This document shows positions 29,079 to 38,098 of a stretch of 64,000 nt of DNA, in pieces. The notes under the pieces were generated by a model, which saw only the letters and a list, made by a program, of their open reading frames with translations, was not told where the DNA came from and searched no databases. Positions within the stretch are counted from its first letter, which is position 1. Each line of letters starts with the position of its first letter. A program made the position numbers and the translations under genes. The DNA is from Chitinibacter sp. FCG-7 (GTDB lineage Bacteria; Pseudomonadota; Gammaproteobacteria; Burkholderiales; Chitinibacteraceae): NCBI RefSeq assembly GCF_040047665.1, contig NZ_CP157355.1, positions 2,356,001 to 2,420,000 on the forward strand, given 5' to 3'.

Positions 29079-29125
29079 GGGTATCGTTACTCCGGTGATC
29101 TGTATGCTCTGTCGGGCGAACACCC
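29079..29125 (+). repeat. 49-nt element, degenerate copy L (47 nt)
   Basis: Starts GGGTATCGTTACTCC and contains TCTGTATGCTCTGTCGGGCG, nearly the same as the right half of copy D with a base lost; ends AACACCC. Confidence 0.5.
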
Positions 29126-29466
29126 AGCCAGCGTCTTGGCATGGCTAGGCGTATAAAATCCGGTGAGTGCGCTAATGTAATAAATCAATTACCATCGCTA
29201 CTTCTTGTTGAGCGGTGAGCGTCATAACCGCCAATCACTGCTTTCACTAGCGTTGTACACCAGACACTTTCATTTTGTGAGTCCCGCGCAGCTGCTCTAT
29301 GTCGAGTAGGCAACGTCATCCGTTACGGCGGGAAAGAAATCACAATCGTGAAAGTAGGGTACTCGCTGTAAAATAAGCGATTATTAATTCCAATATTGAG
29401 TCAAGACAGCTCGTAGCCGGCAGCCAAAATAGGTCTGCGCAAACGCGTTTGCTGTGGTCTTGACTC

Positions 29467-29495
29467 ATCCCGTAAAGGCAGAGCCTTTGCGGGAT
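29467..29495 (+). promoter_or_regulatory. Strong hairpin in rluC leader
   Basis: ATCCCGTAAAGGC, AGA loop, GCCTTTGCGGGAT: a 13-bp stem with one T-G pair, ending 45 bp before the rluC ATG. No T run follows, so it is not a typical terminator; a regulatory or RNase-processing site is possible. Confidence 0.5.
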
Positions 29496-29540
29496 AACCA
29501 GCTGCTTTATATTGCAGCGTGCCATAGAGTATATGCCAAT

Positions 29541-30512
29541 ATGTCCGAGACTAGCAAAGCGTCTGTGAGCTTCGTGACGGTCGATGAAGAAGATGCCGGT
29601 CAGCGGCTCGATAATTTCTTGCTTAAGCGCCTGAAAGGCGTGCCCAAAAGCCATGTTTATCGCATCGTTCGTTCGGGTGAAGTGCGGGTGAATAAAGGCC
29701 GTGCTGATGTCACGACGCGCGTTTGTGCGGGTGATGTGATTCGCCTGCCACCCGTGCGTGTCGCCGAGCAGCCCAAAGCGCCCAACAATGCCACGGCCGC
29801 TGCCGATACGATGCAATTGCCGATTGTGTATGAAGACGATGCACTGCTAGTGATTGATAAACCGGCGGGTATTGCCGTACACGGCGGCTCGGGGATCAGC
29901 TTTGGCGTGATCGAATTACTGCGCGCGCAGCGCCCGCAAGCGAAGTTCTTAGAGCTGGTGCATCGACTTGACCGCGAAACATCGGGTTTGTTGCTGGTGG
30001 CCAAAAAACGCAGTGCTTTGGTGAAAATGCACGAAGTGCTGCGCGAAAGCCATGGCATTGACAAGCGTTACCTCGCCTTGGTCGAAGGTGTCTGGCCGCA
30101 TACGCGCTGTCACGTCAAAATGAAATTGCTGAAATACGAAACGCCCGATGGCGAGCGCCGCGTCAAAGTGCATGCCGATGGCCTTAGCTCGCACACAGTG
30201 GTCAATCGCCAGCAAGCTTGGCCTAGCGCGTCCTTGCTGGAGTGTGAATTGAAGACCGGCCGTACGCATCAGATCCGCGTGCATTTATCGGCCAGTGGTC
30301 ACGCGATTCTGGGCGATGATAAATATGGCGATTCGGCGGTGAACCGGGCGTTACCCAAACAAGGCCTGCGCCGGATGTTCTTGCATGCCTGGCGCTTGAC
30401 GCTCAACCATCCGCTCACTGGCGAGAAAATGACGTTGGAAGCGCCGTTGCCTGCTGATTTGCAGGCTTATATTCATCAACTCAATTCCAATCAATCCAAC
30501 ACGCAAGGTTAG
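29541..30512 (+). CDS. rluC: 23S rRNA pseudouridine synthase RluC
   Basis: 323-residue enzyme that isomerises uridines 955, 2504 and 2580 (E. coli numbering) of 23S rRNA. An N-terminal S4 RNA-binding domain (DEEDAGQRLDNFLLKRLKGV, SHVYRIVRSGEVRVNKGR) precedes the RluA-type catalytic domain with the catalytic Asp in LVHRLDRETSGLLLVAKK and the KTGRTHQIRVHLSASGH motif. Divergent from rne, a conserved arrangement in Proteobacteria. Start at ATG 29541 fits the family length. HAD phosphatase follows after 4 bp. Confidence 0.94.
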   Translation: MSETSKASVSFVTVDEEDAGQRLDNFLLKRLKGVPKSHVYRIVRSGEVRVNKGRADVTTRVCAGDVIRLPPVRVAEQPKAPNNATAAADTMQLPIVYEDDALLVIDKPAGIAVHGGSGISFGVIELLRAQRPQAKFLELVHRLDRETSGLLLVAKKRSALVKMHEVLRESHGIDKRYLALVEGVWPHTRCHVKMKLLKYETPDGERRVKVHADGLSSHTVVNRQQAWPSASLLECELKTGRTHQIRVHLSASGHAILGDDKYGDSAVNRALPKQGLRRMFLHAWRLTLNHPLTGEKMTLEAPLPADLQAYIHQLNSNQSNTQG

Positions 30513-30516
30513 GGCT

Positions 30517-31173
30517 ATGTCACGACGTTTTGATTTGGTCGTTTTTGATTGGGACGGCACGCTCATGGACAGCACCGGCATGATTGCGCGCTCAATCCAG
30601 CGGGCTTTTGACGATGTCGGGCTAGCGGTGCCGAGCGATCAGGAGGCGCGCTATGTGATCGGTTATGGTCTGGGCGAGGCGATGGCGCATCTGGCGCCCA
30701 ATGCGACCGAGGCGCAGATTCGCCAGGTGGTTGATGCTTACCGCACGCATTTTCTGGCCAAAGATCAGGATTTGAAGCTTTACGATGGCGTGGAAGAAGG
30801 GCTTGCCCGTTTGCGTGCTGCCAACTTCCGCATGGCGGTGGCCACTGGCAAATCGCGCGCGGGGCTCGATCGCGTGCTCAAGGCCACGCAGCTGGGGGGA
30901 TTTTTTGAAGTTACTCGCACGGCTGATGAAGCTTTTTCCAAACCCCACCCAGCCATGCTTGAATACATCCTGGGGTATGCCGCTGTAGAGCCCGAGCGTG
31001 CTGTGATGGTGGGCGATACCACCCATGATTTGCAGCTGGCTTTGAATGCTGGCACGGCGAGCTTGGGTTTGACCTACGGCGCGCACGAAGGCGAAGCCCT
31101 GCTTGATTTGCAAGCGCTGGCTTTGTTTGACGATTTTAATTCGCTGATTGAATGGATTTTGACCCATGGTTGA
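30517..31173 (+). CDS. HAD-family hydrolase (phosphoglycolate phosphatase-like)
   Basis: 218-residue HAD-IA phosphatase. Nucleophile motif VVFDWDGTLMDS (Asp11, Asp13), motif II Thr in VATGKSRAGLDR, motif III Lys in AFSKPHPAML and motif IV VMVGDTTHDLQLA. Substrate unknown; the family includes Gph and nucleotidases. It lies 4 bp after rluC and overlaps the Rieske gene by 8 bp, part of the conserved betaproteobacterial run rluC-HAD-Rieske-sppA. Confidence 0.92.
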   Translation: MSRRFDLVVFDWDGTLMDSTGMIARSIQRAFDDVGLAVPSDQEARYVIGYGLGEAMAHLAPNATEAQIRQVVDAYRTHFLAKDQDLKLYDGVEEGLARLRAANFRMAVATGKSRAGLDRVLKATQLGGFFEVTRTADEAFSKPHPAMLEYILGYAAVEPERAVMVGDTTHDLQLALNAGTASLGLTYGAHEGEALLDLQALALFDDFNSLIEWILTHG

Positions 31174-31510
31174 AATTTGCAGCTCGGCGCAATTGCTTGA
31201 GCGTGGTCTGGCGGTGCGCTTTCAGGTCTTGCTGGCGGGCGTAATGAGGCCAGCGATTGCTTTGCGCTATGATGGTCAGGTTTACGCCTACCTGAACGAA
31301 TGCGCGCATATTCCGATCGAGCTTGATTTCAACCCTGGTGATGTATTTGATCTCAGCCGGCAATATTTGATTTGTTCGACGCACGGCGCATATTATGATC
31401 CGACCACGGGTTTGTGTCTGGGAGGGCCGTGTAGCGGGCGGCGCTTGAAAAAATTACCCGTTGAAGAGAAAGACAATGCAGTCTGGCTGCTTGAGGAAGA
31501 TAAATTATGA
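31166..31510 (+). CDS. Rieske [2Fe-2S] ferredoxin-like protein
   Basis: 114-residue soluble protein that is a single Rieske domain. Cluster ligands are Cys46 and His48 (NECAHIP) and Cys70 and His73 (LICSTHGAYYDP). No partner oxygenase or reductase is adjacent. It is translationally coupled to both neighbours: it overlaps the HAD gene by 8 bp and its TGA overlaps the sppA ATG (ATGA). Confidence 0.93.
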   Translation: MVEICSSAQLLERGLAVRFQVLLAGVMRPAIALRYDGQVYAYLNECAHIPIELDFNPGDVFDLSRQYLICSTHGAYYDPTTGLCLGGPCSGRRLKKLPVEEKDNAVWLLEEDKL

Positions 31511-32445
31511 GTGATTCAATCGAGCGCGATGCGCTCAATGCCATTTTGACCGCTTCAGTGAAAGAGCAGCGCAGTGCGCGCCGCTGGGGGATTTTCTTCA
31601 AGCTGTTGACGTTCACTTATCTGTTTGTGATTCTGGCCCTGATGATGGGCTGGGTCGGCGGTCAGCAGAGCGAGAGTGCCTCCGCCGATGCGCATGTGGC
31701 GGTCGTGAATCTGCAGGGCGCTATTTCATCCGATAGCGATGCCAGCAGTGCGCTGATTTTGCAGGGATTGAGCAACGCTTTTGAAGACAAAAACACCAAG
31801 GCCGTGATTTTGCGCGCCAACAGCCCCGGCGGTAGCCCGGTGCAGTCGGGCATGATGTACGACGAAATTGCACGCTTGAAGAAGAAACATCCCAAAATCC
31901 CGTTTTATGTCGTGGTTGAGGATGTGTGTGCTTCCGGTTGCTATTATGCCGCCGTGTCGGCCGACAAAATTTTTGCCGATAAAGCGTCGATTGTCGGCTC
32001 GATTGGGGTATTGATGGATGGCTTTGGTTTTACCGGCACGATGGAAAAACTGGGCGTCGAGCGGCGCCTGATCACCGCCGGGGCCAATAAAGGTTTCCTC
32101 GATCCGTTTTCGCCACAAAGCGAAGAGCAAAAGCAAAAAGCGGTCACCATGCTGGCTGAAGTGCACCAGCAGTTTATCAATGTGGTGAAGCAAGGGCGTG
32201 GCAAGCGTCTGGTGCAAGACAATCCTGATCTGTTCTCGGGTCTGGTCTGGTCGGGTGAATCGGCCCTCAAGCTGGGTCTGATCGACGCGCTGGGCTCGGT
32301 TGATAGTGTGGCGCGCGATGTGGTCAAGGTGGATAACGTCGTCGATTTCACGCCACAGCCTACCTACGCTGACCGTTTGGCGCGCCAGCTTGGTGTCGCC
32401 GTCGCGACGACGCTGGGCGCCAAAATGGAATGGCAGCTGAAATAA
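31507..32445 (+). CDS. sppA: Signal peptide peptidase SppA, S49 family (36K type)
   Basis: 312-residue inner-membrane serine protease that degrades signal peptides left after export. One N-terminal transmembrane helix (about 31-50) precedes a periplasmic protease domain. The S49 motifs are NSPGGSPVQSG, CASGCYYAAVSADKI with the likely nucleophile Ser143, and AGANKGFLDPFSP with the likely general-base Lys196, giving the Ser/Lys dyad. Short single-domain type as in B. subtilis. Starts within the Rieske stop (ATGA). Element copy C begins 8 bp after its stop. Confidence 0.94.
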   Translation: MSDSIERDALNAILTASVKEQRSARRWGIFFKLLTFTYLFVILALMMGWVGGQQSESASADAHVAVVNLQGAISSDSDASSALILQGLSNAFEDKNTKAVILRANSPGGSPVQSGMMYDEIARLKKKHPKIPFYVVVEDVCASGCYYAAVSADKIFADKASIVGSIGVLMDGFGFTGTMEKLGVERRLITAGANKGFLDPFSPQSEEQKQKAVTMLAEVHQQFINVVKQGRGKRLVQDNPDLFSGLVWSGESALKLGLIDALGSVDSVARDVVKVDNVVDFTPQPTYADRLARQLGVAVATTLGAKMEWQLK

Positions 32446-32453
32446 TCTACTAT

Positions 32454-32502
32454 GGGTATGTGGCTGTAGGCTAATTTGGTATTGGCTCGTGGCGATATAC
32501 CC
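32454..32502 (+). repeat. 49-nt element, copy C
   Basis: Exactly 49 nt, left end GGGTATGTGGCTGTAGGC, right end TCGTGGCGATATACCC. It fills the gap between the sppA stop (8 bp away) and the motD-like start (16 bp away). Confidence 0.78.
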
Positions 32503-32518
32503 ATTGATCGAGGCAGAT

Positions 32519-33292
32519 ATGGCGCGTAGAAAAAGAGTCGAAGAGCATGAAAACCACGAGCGCTGGCTGGTGTCGTATGCCGACTTTATTACGCTGCTCT
32601 TTGCCTTTTTCGTCGTGATGTACGCGATTTCTTCGGTCAATGAAGGCAAGTACAAAGTCTTGTCCAATTCGCTGGTCGACGCCTTCAAGCAGCCCAAACA
32701 ATCGGCCGATGCCATTCGCCTGAATGACCAGAATACACCCGGCGCGCCGCAAAAACTGATTGTGATCCCCGGCGCCACCATGATGCCCAATGCCGGGAAA
32801 TTTGAAGAGCAAGCCAAGAAGATGCAAGGCATTGCCGGCGATTTGCGCCAATCACTGGGCTCCTTGATTGACCAGGGCAAGGTCAGGGTGACGCAGTCCA
32901 AACGCGGGATTGCGGTGGAAATCAGCGATTCGATCCTGTTTGCCACCGGGCGCGCCGATTTGCAGGAAGAATCAGCCAGCGCCCTGCTGGCTATCGCTGA
33001 TCTGGTCAAAAATTCCGACAATCTGATCCAGATCGAAGGCCACACCGACAACCAACCGATCCGCGGCGGTTTATTCCCCAGCAACTGGGAGCTATCGTCA
33101 GCGCGTGCGGCCAGCGTTGTGCGCCTGTTTCAAAGCGCGGGCGTGGCACCGCAAAGAATGGTCGCGGTGGGCTACGCCGAATTCCGTCCTGTTGAATCCA
33201 ATGATACTGTCGATAGCCGGGCCAGAAACCGCCGTGTGACTTTGAATATTCTGGCCGATAATCAGGATGAAGTCGCCGTTATCTCCCCCTGA
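32519..33292 (+). CDS. MotB/MotD-like flagellar stator protein (OmpA domain)
   Basis: 257-residue inner-membrane protein. Basic N-terminus, one transmembrane helix with the proton-carrying Asp22 ([20 protein letters not shown]), a plug/linker region, and a C-terminal OmpA-like peptidoglycan-binding domain ([46 protein letters not shown]). It resembles MotD of the MotCD stator. No MotA/MotC partner gene is adjacent, which is unusual. ATG 32519 has GAGGCA upstream. The start is only 16 bp after element copy C. Confidence 0.88.
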   Translation: MARRKRVEEHENHERWLVSYADFITLLFAFFVVMYAISSVNEGKYKVLSNSLVDAFKQPKQSADAIRLNDQNTPGAPQKLIVIPGATMMPNAGKFEEQAKKMQGIAGDLRQSLGSLIDQGKVRVTQSKRGIAVEISDSILFATGRADLQEESASALLAIADLVKNSDNLIQIEGHTDNQPIRGGLFPSNWELSSARAASVVRLFQSAGVAPQRMVAVGYAEFRPVESNDTVDSRARNRRVTLNILADNQDEVAVISP

Positions 33293-33339
33293 TCGTCCGC
33301 CCTGAACGCCATAAACGGAATACATCGAGAATCTGTTTG

Positions 33340-35103
33340 ATGAATGCTCATGAATCAAGCCTAGATAAAGCCAAACACCCCGCAGTGGTAGAGCGCATCA
33401 CCAAGCTGGTGTATCGCAATTCGGTTTCCGGGCAAATTATCTGCATTTTAATCTCGGCCGTGCTGGCGATGGCGTATTTTGGCCATTTGAGCCAGTTGGC
33501 GTTGGGCTACTGGATTGCGTCTACCTGGCTGATTGCCTTGTGGCGTTTGTACACCGCCCAGCAATATCATCAGGCTATCCAGAGTGCTCAGGTGGACTAT
33601 GGCACCTGGAGCAAGCGCTTTTATCTGGGCGTCAATGTGTCTGGTCTGGTCTGGGGTGTAGGCGGTTTTATTCTGATGCAAAACGCCTCCGACTCGTTGC
33701 GACTGTTTACTGCGTTTGTGATGTCGGGCGTGGTTTCGGGCGCGGTACCGATTCTGGGGGCGCACTATCAGGCATTTCGCAATTTCACGCTGTTTATTTT
33801 ATTGCCCGTGCTGGTGTCGGCTTTGCTGGGGCAAGGCTCGCTCGATACTGTGCTGGCGATCATGTGTTTTATGTATATGGTCGTCGTCATTAAAGGCGTG
33901 CGCAATTACAACGAAGCAATTATTGAAAGCATTGTGCTTGAGCTTGAGCAAAAAAATCTGGTCAGTAATTTGCAGCAGGCGCGCAATGCGGCCGAAGCGG
34001 CCAGCCGGGCCAAAAGCGAATTTATTGCTAATGTCAGCCATGAAATCCGCACCCCGATGAATGGCATCGTTGGCATGGCCAATTTACTGGCCCAATCGGA
34101 TCTGGACGAGCAGCAACAGCAGGAGCTGGCGGTGATTTTATCGTCGTCCGATTTATTGCTGGCACTGGTGAATGATGTGCTGGATATTGCCAAGATTGAG
34201 GCAGGGCAATTTGAAATCGTCGAAAAAGATTTCGATCTGGCTGTGCTGCTCAATAACACCAATAAGATGTTTGCCGTAACGGCGAAAAAGAAAAACGTCG
34301 AGTTGATCCTGAAAGCCAGCTATGCCGGCAATTGGTGGGTGCACGGCGATGCGATTCGCCTGCAGCAGATTCTGGTTAATCTGCTGGGCAATGCGGTTAA
34401 ATTTACGCACGCAGGCCGGGTCGAGCTCGATTGCCATGTGGCCGAAAATCGCCTGCAATTTGCCGTGCGTGATACGGGAATTGGTATCCCACCATCCCAT
34501 CTGGCGCGTATTTTTGATGCTTTTGTTCAGGGTGATGGTTCGCTGTCGCGCCAGTACGGCGGTACCGGTTTGGGGCTCACGATTGCCAAAAAGCTGACCG
34601 ACTATCTGGGCGGTGAATTAACCGTCAATTCCGTACATGGGCAAGGCACCGAATTTTCATTTTCCATTCCCTTGAAAGCGGCCAAGGAAGCTGTTCACAC
34701 CGAAAGTGCGCCAGCAGCAACCGAAAATCAGCTCCGTATTCTGTTGGCAGAAGATAATCCAACCAATCGTCTGGTTGCCACCCGGATTTTGCAGGCGGCC
34801 GGACATCAGGTAATTTGCGCCGAAAATGGTGAGGAGGCGCTCGGCTTGGCGCAGAGTCAGCAGTTTGATCTGGTTCTGATGGATGTCCAGATGCCGGTGA
34901 TGGATGGGCTGGAAGCCACCAGGCTGATTCGGGCGCAGCAGTCGCAGCGTGCAATCCCGATTATCGCGTTGACTGCCAATGCCATGGATGCCGATCGTGA
35001 TGCCTGTTTTGCTGCCGGTATGGACGGGTTTATTACCAAGCCGGTTCGGCCGGAACAATTGGCTGCTGCGATCAAGGCTGCACTCGAGTCTGGCCGATCC
35101 TAG
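33340..35103 (+). CDS. Hybrid sensor histidine kinase with receiver domain
   Basis: 587-residue membrane kinase. About six transmembrane helices (30-195) without a large periplasmic loop, a coiled linker, HisKA with phosphoacceptor His234 ([13 protein letters not shown]), HATPase with G1/G2 motifs ([34 protein letters not shown]) and a C-terminal receiver with Asp515 ([13 protein letters not shown]) and Lys in [10 protein letters not shown]. The signal probably comes from the membrane or cytoplasm. ATG 33340. It lies 71 bp upstream of two TPR genes and a TPR-kinase, so it may head or belong to the signalling cluster. Confidence 0.93.
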   Translation: MNAHESSLDKAKHPAVVERITKLVYRNSVSGQIICILISAVLAMAYFGHLSQLALGYWIASTWLIALWRLYTAQQYHQAIQSAQVDYGTWSKRFYLGVNVSGLVWGVGGFILMQNASDSLRLFTAFVMSGVVSGAVPILGAHYQAFRNFTLFILLPVLVSALLGQGSLDTVLAIMCFMYMVVVIKGVRNYNEAIIESIVLELEQKNLVSNLQQARNAAEAASRAKSEFIANVSHEIRTPMNGIVGMANLLAQSDLDEQQQQELAVILSSSDLLLALVNDVLDIAKIEAGQFEIVEKDFDLAVLLNNTNKMFAVTAKKKNVELILKASYAGNWWVHGDAIRLQQILVNLLGNAVKFTHAGRVELDCHVAENRLQFAVRDTGIGIPPSHLARIFDAFVQGDGSLSRQYGGTGLGLTIAKKLTDYLGGELTVNSVHGQGTEFSFSIPLKAAKEAVHTESAPAATENQLRILLAEDNPTNRLVATRILQAAGHQVICAENGEEALGLAQSQQFDLVLMDVQMPVMDGLEATRLIRAQQSQRAIPIIALTANAMDADRDACFAAGMDGFITKPVRPEQLAAAIKAALESGRS

Positions 35104-35174
35104 CTTTGCTGCGTGGATTGTGATCAATCCGTTCGCCCTCTATAAATAAACATTGGCGTACAAGGTAAGCGGGC

Positions 35175-36629
35175 GTGGATAATTTGAACCTGATTGATGC
35201 GGTGGATGTCCCCGAGTTGCTGGGGAAAATCGAATCCTGCCTGTTGCAGGATGTCGATCAGGCATTGATGCTGAGTTCTGCGCTGCAGCAGCGTTGCAAA
35301 CACCTGTCGCTTGAGCCCGAACTGAAGGTGCATGTCTACCTCAACCATGCCAAGGTGTTGTGGAGCTCGGGTAATTTGCGCCCGGCTTTAAGGCTGATCA
35401 ACCGGACGATCCAGCTCTCCAACCAGTTGCCGCTGAATCATTTTCGGGCTGAGATTTATCTGACGCGCGGCAAAATCAACTACAACCTGAAACGTTATTC
35501 GGCAGCCATTGACGATTTTGCCCTTGCCGCTGATGTTGCGGTTGATTTGCTCAGTGTCGACGTCGCAATTGAAGCCTATCTGTATATCGGTAGCATTTAT
35601 ATTGTCTTTGGCAGGCACGACCAATCGTACGAAGTGCTCAATTTTGGCTACAAAATGGCGCACGCCATCAATAGCGCCAAACTGATTTCCAAAAGTGCCA
35701 TTTTTCTATCCGGCTATTTGCTTGACCAGCATCGCTATCAGGATGCGTTAAGAATCATGTACCAAAGCGAGCCTAGCTTGCTGGAATACGGCGATATGAC
35801 CTGGCTGATCGAGTGCGGCAAAACAATGGCGGTTTGTTATCAGCATCTGGGTCGCGAGGAAGATGCCGATCTGTATTTCAATTGCATGCTGGCCATTGCC
35901 AAAGGCTTGAATGTCAAATGGGCGGGTGCCTTGGTCGCTATCAACTATGCCCGCTTTTTGCTCCTGAAAACACAATCGGCTCAAGCGATTGAAATGCTTG
36001 ATTCGGCGGAAGAAAATCTGGCTGATTTCGACGATGTTTATTTGGCGCAGCAAAGTGCTGAGTATCGTGTATCGGCCTACAAGCAGCAAAAAGATTATCA
36101 AAATGCTTTGCACGGGCTTAAAAAACTGGAAACCATCAAACTAAGATGGATACAGCTTAATGCTTCAATTCGCGAAGTGAACCGCTATGGCCGCTTTAAT
36201 GATTTGCAGAAAGTCATTACGCTGGTCGATAAAACCCGGCAGGAATTTGAAAGGCTGCTGGGTTTGATTATTTCCCGCAGCTCGATCGGCAGAGAGAGCG
36301 TGCTACTGGAGAAATGTAAAAACCTGCCTGCCGCAGAGACCATTTTCCTGATGAAAATCGATGCCCAATTGATGTACCGGCGTTTGGTGGAAAACAAAGT
36401 CGATTCGGTTTTTCGCGAGTTATGCATGGACGGCGATTTATGGGTGCGCACCATCACCGGGGAGTATCTGGTCTATTTTGCCGATTCGCCGCGCGAGCAC
36501 GCTGCGCTGCTGACTGGGACGATTACCGATTTTCCCTGGTCCTGGCATGAGTGTGAAAATCCGAAAATAGAAGCGCACTGGCTAACGCCAGCTGAAGCGC
36601 TGTTGAAGCTGCAAGCACGGGTTGCCTGA
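35175..36629 (+). CDS. TPR-repeat signalling protein, paralogue 1
   Basis: 484-residue cytoplasmic protein of TPR-like helical repeats (about 35-330; for example LTRGKINYNLKRYSAAIDDF and AYLYIGSIYIVFGRHDQSYE) plus an unrecognised C-terminal domain (about 335-484; LVDKTRQEFERLLGLIISR, then CMDGDLWVRTITGEYLVYFA). It is a paralogue of the next gene, with the same layout and matching phrases such as INSAKLISKSAIFLSGYLLD versus INNKKLIAKSGVFLSDFLIE. GTG start at 35175 with AAGGTAAG upstream. Its TGA overlaps the next ATG by one base. Probably a scaffold or input protein for the TPR-kinase downstream; inference. Confidence 0.85.
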   Translation: MDNLNLIDAVDVPELLGKIESCLLQDVDQALMLSSALQQRCKHLSLEPELKVHVYLNHAKVLWSSGNLRPALRLINRTIQLSNQLPLNHFRAEIYLTRGKINYNLKRYSAAIDDFALAADVAVDLLSVDVAIEAYLYIGSIYIVFGRHDQSYEVLNFGYKMAHAINSAKLISKSAIFLSGYLLDQHRYQDALRIMYQSEPSLLEYGDMTWLIECGKTMAVCYQHLGREEDADLYFNCMLAIAKGLNVKWAGALVAINYARFLLLKTQSAQAIEMLDSAEENLADFDDVYLAQQSAEYRVSAYKQQKDYQNALHGLKKLETIKLRWIQLNASIREVNRYGRFNDLQKVITLVDKTRQEFERLLGLIISRSSIGRESVLLEKCKNLPAAETIFLMKIDAQLMYRRLVENKVDSVFRELCMDGDLWVRTITGEYLVYFADSPREHAALLTGTITDFPWSWHECENPKIEAHWLTPAEALLKLQARVA

Positions 36630-38098
36630 TGAGCGCGCATTTTCCGGAACTTGATACCCGAATTGCCGAACTCATTAGCGGTATCGAGCTGGCATATTGG
36701 GAGTCAAACCAGTCGCAGCATGACGACAGCAAGTCTTTGCTTGAGCTGTGTTTGCAATGCAAGCACCCGCTGTTGGGCTATGCCTATCTGCTGTATGGAC
36801 GCACTTTAATGCTGGTGGGCGAGCTTGAGCAGGCCTTGCTGATGATGGAGCAGGGGGTGGCGTGGTGTCGCAAGAAAAAAGACCAAGCCCATTTGGCTCT
36901 GGGTTTGCTCTGGCTCGGTTCACTGCTCAGTAAACAGAAAAAATATCCTCAGGCTTTGAAAATCTGGGTCAAGTCGCTTGATCTGGCTCTGGCGCAGGAA
37001 AATCTGGAAATCGCCGTCGAGATTTATCTGAATCTTGGCTGCCTTTATTTGATGCTGGGTTTGCGTGAGGAATGTTATGCCATTCTGATGGATGGCTTTT
37101 CTCTGGCCGAAACCATTAATAATAAAAAGCTGATTGCAAAAAGCGGTGTTTTTCTATCTGATTTTTTGATCGAATCGGGTCAGTATTTGTCGGCAATGTC
37201 GATTATTGCCCGCTCCGAGCTCGATATCATCCGGCATGCCGACTTTACATGGGTGATTGAGCTGTGCAAAAACAAGGCATGCTGTTTATGGAAAATGGGG
37301 TACGCCGAAGATGCCATGGCCTGTTTTGAATCGGGCATTATTCTGGCCAGAAAATTTGATCTGGCTTGGGCTTGTATCATGCTCTCGATTGTTTACGCCG
37401 AATTTTTGCTTGAACAAGAAAAGGCCGGATTAGCCCGGCAGCATCTGGACAATATTCGATCGTATTTCAATGCCTATTCGGATGCCGAGCTTTACCGTAA
37501 ATGGTGTTTTGTACATTATCAATGTGCCAAAGCGGAAAAAGATTTTCAGCTGGCATTGGCATCATTAAAAGCCCATCAAGCCTGCCAGACGCATTCAATC
37601 TTTGAATTTGTGCTGTCCAGCACGATGGTCAAGCTGAAAACCAGTTTAAAGAAACTCTATCCGGGTTTAAGGCGGGATTTTCGCAATATCACCCATCTGG
37701 GTGATGCGCCCAGTATTTTTATGACCATGAAGCAATTGCTTGAATTTAAAAAGCGTTGCGAAAGCGGCCTTGATTCAGCCAGGGTGATCGAAGTATGTGT
37801 ACCCTGCAGGGGAGAAAAACAGGCCGAACAGCGGGTGTTACTGATTATCAACGACTATTGTTCGGTTAAGGACGTCTGGATTCGCGCATCGCCCGATTCC
37901 TATTATGTTTTTCCCAGTCATGAACAAAAAAGCCTGCATGCATTCTCGACTCGTTTGTTGCGGGCGATTGCCACCCAACCCTGGGCCCGGTTGAAAACAG
38001 CGCCCGTGCAGGCGCGGACGCGCATTTTGATGGTCAGCCAGGACTTTATCCGTCAGGTTGACCAGATTATTCAAAGAGGCTGGCATGACGCAAGATGA
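36629..38098 (+). CDS. TPR-repeat signalling protein, paralogue 2
   Basis: 489-residue cytoplasmic protein, paralogue of the preceding gene: TPR-like repeats (about 40-330; LGLLWLGSLLSKQKKYPQAL, IYLNLGCLYLMLGLREECYA) then the same kind of unrecognised C-terminal domain (about 345-489), here with VCVPCRGEKQAEQRVLLIIN and DVWIRASPDSYYVFPSHEQK. No enzyme motif seen. Starts on the last base of the paralogue 1 stop codon and its own end overlaps the start of the TPR-kinase by 14 bp, so the three are translationally coupled. Confidence 0.85.
   Translation: MSAHFPELDTRIAELISGIELAYWESNQSQHDDSKSLLELCLQCKHPLLGYAYLLYGRTLMLVGELEQALLMMEQGVAWCRKKKDQAHLALGLLWLGSLLSKQKKYPQALKIWVKSLDLALAQENLEIAVEIYLNLGCLYLMLGLREECYAILMDGFSLAETINNKKLIAKSGVFLSDFLIESGQYLSAMSIIARSELDIIRHADFTWVIELCKNKACCLWKMGYAEDAMACFESGIILARKFDLAWACIMLSIVYAEFLLEQEKAGLARQHLDNIRSYFNAYSDAELYRKWCFVHYQCAKAEKDFQLALASLKAHQACQTHSIFEFVLSSTMVKLKTSLKKLYPGLRRDFRNITHLGDAPSIFMTMKQLLEFKKRCESGLDSARVIEVCVPCRGEKQAEQRVLLIINDYCSVKDVWIRASPDSYYVFPSHEQKSLHAFSTRLLRAIATQPWARLKTAPVQARTRILMVSQDFIRQVDQIIQRGWHDAR

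Larger units (their letters stand above)
28775..29540. other. Long rne-rluC intergenic region (leader sequences)
   Basis: 766 bp without a credible gene. The rne side probably forms a long 5' untranslated region, as known for RNase E autoregulation in Enterobacteria (inference). It contains a degenerate 49-nt element (29079-29125) and a strong hairpin close to rluC (29467-29495). A TAAAAT hexamer near 29370 could belong to an rluC promoter, with a poor -35. Confidence 0.6.

Noticed and set aside
30973..31021. 49-nt stretch from GGGTATGCCGCTGTAGAGCC to GGGCGATACCA in the HAD gene, similar to the repeat family
   Set aside because: It encodes the conserved HAD motif IV (VMVGDTTHD), so the right-end match is explained by protein conservation.
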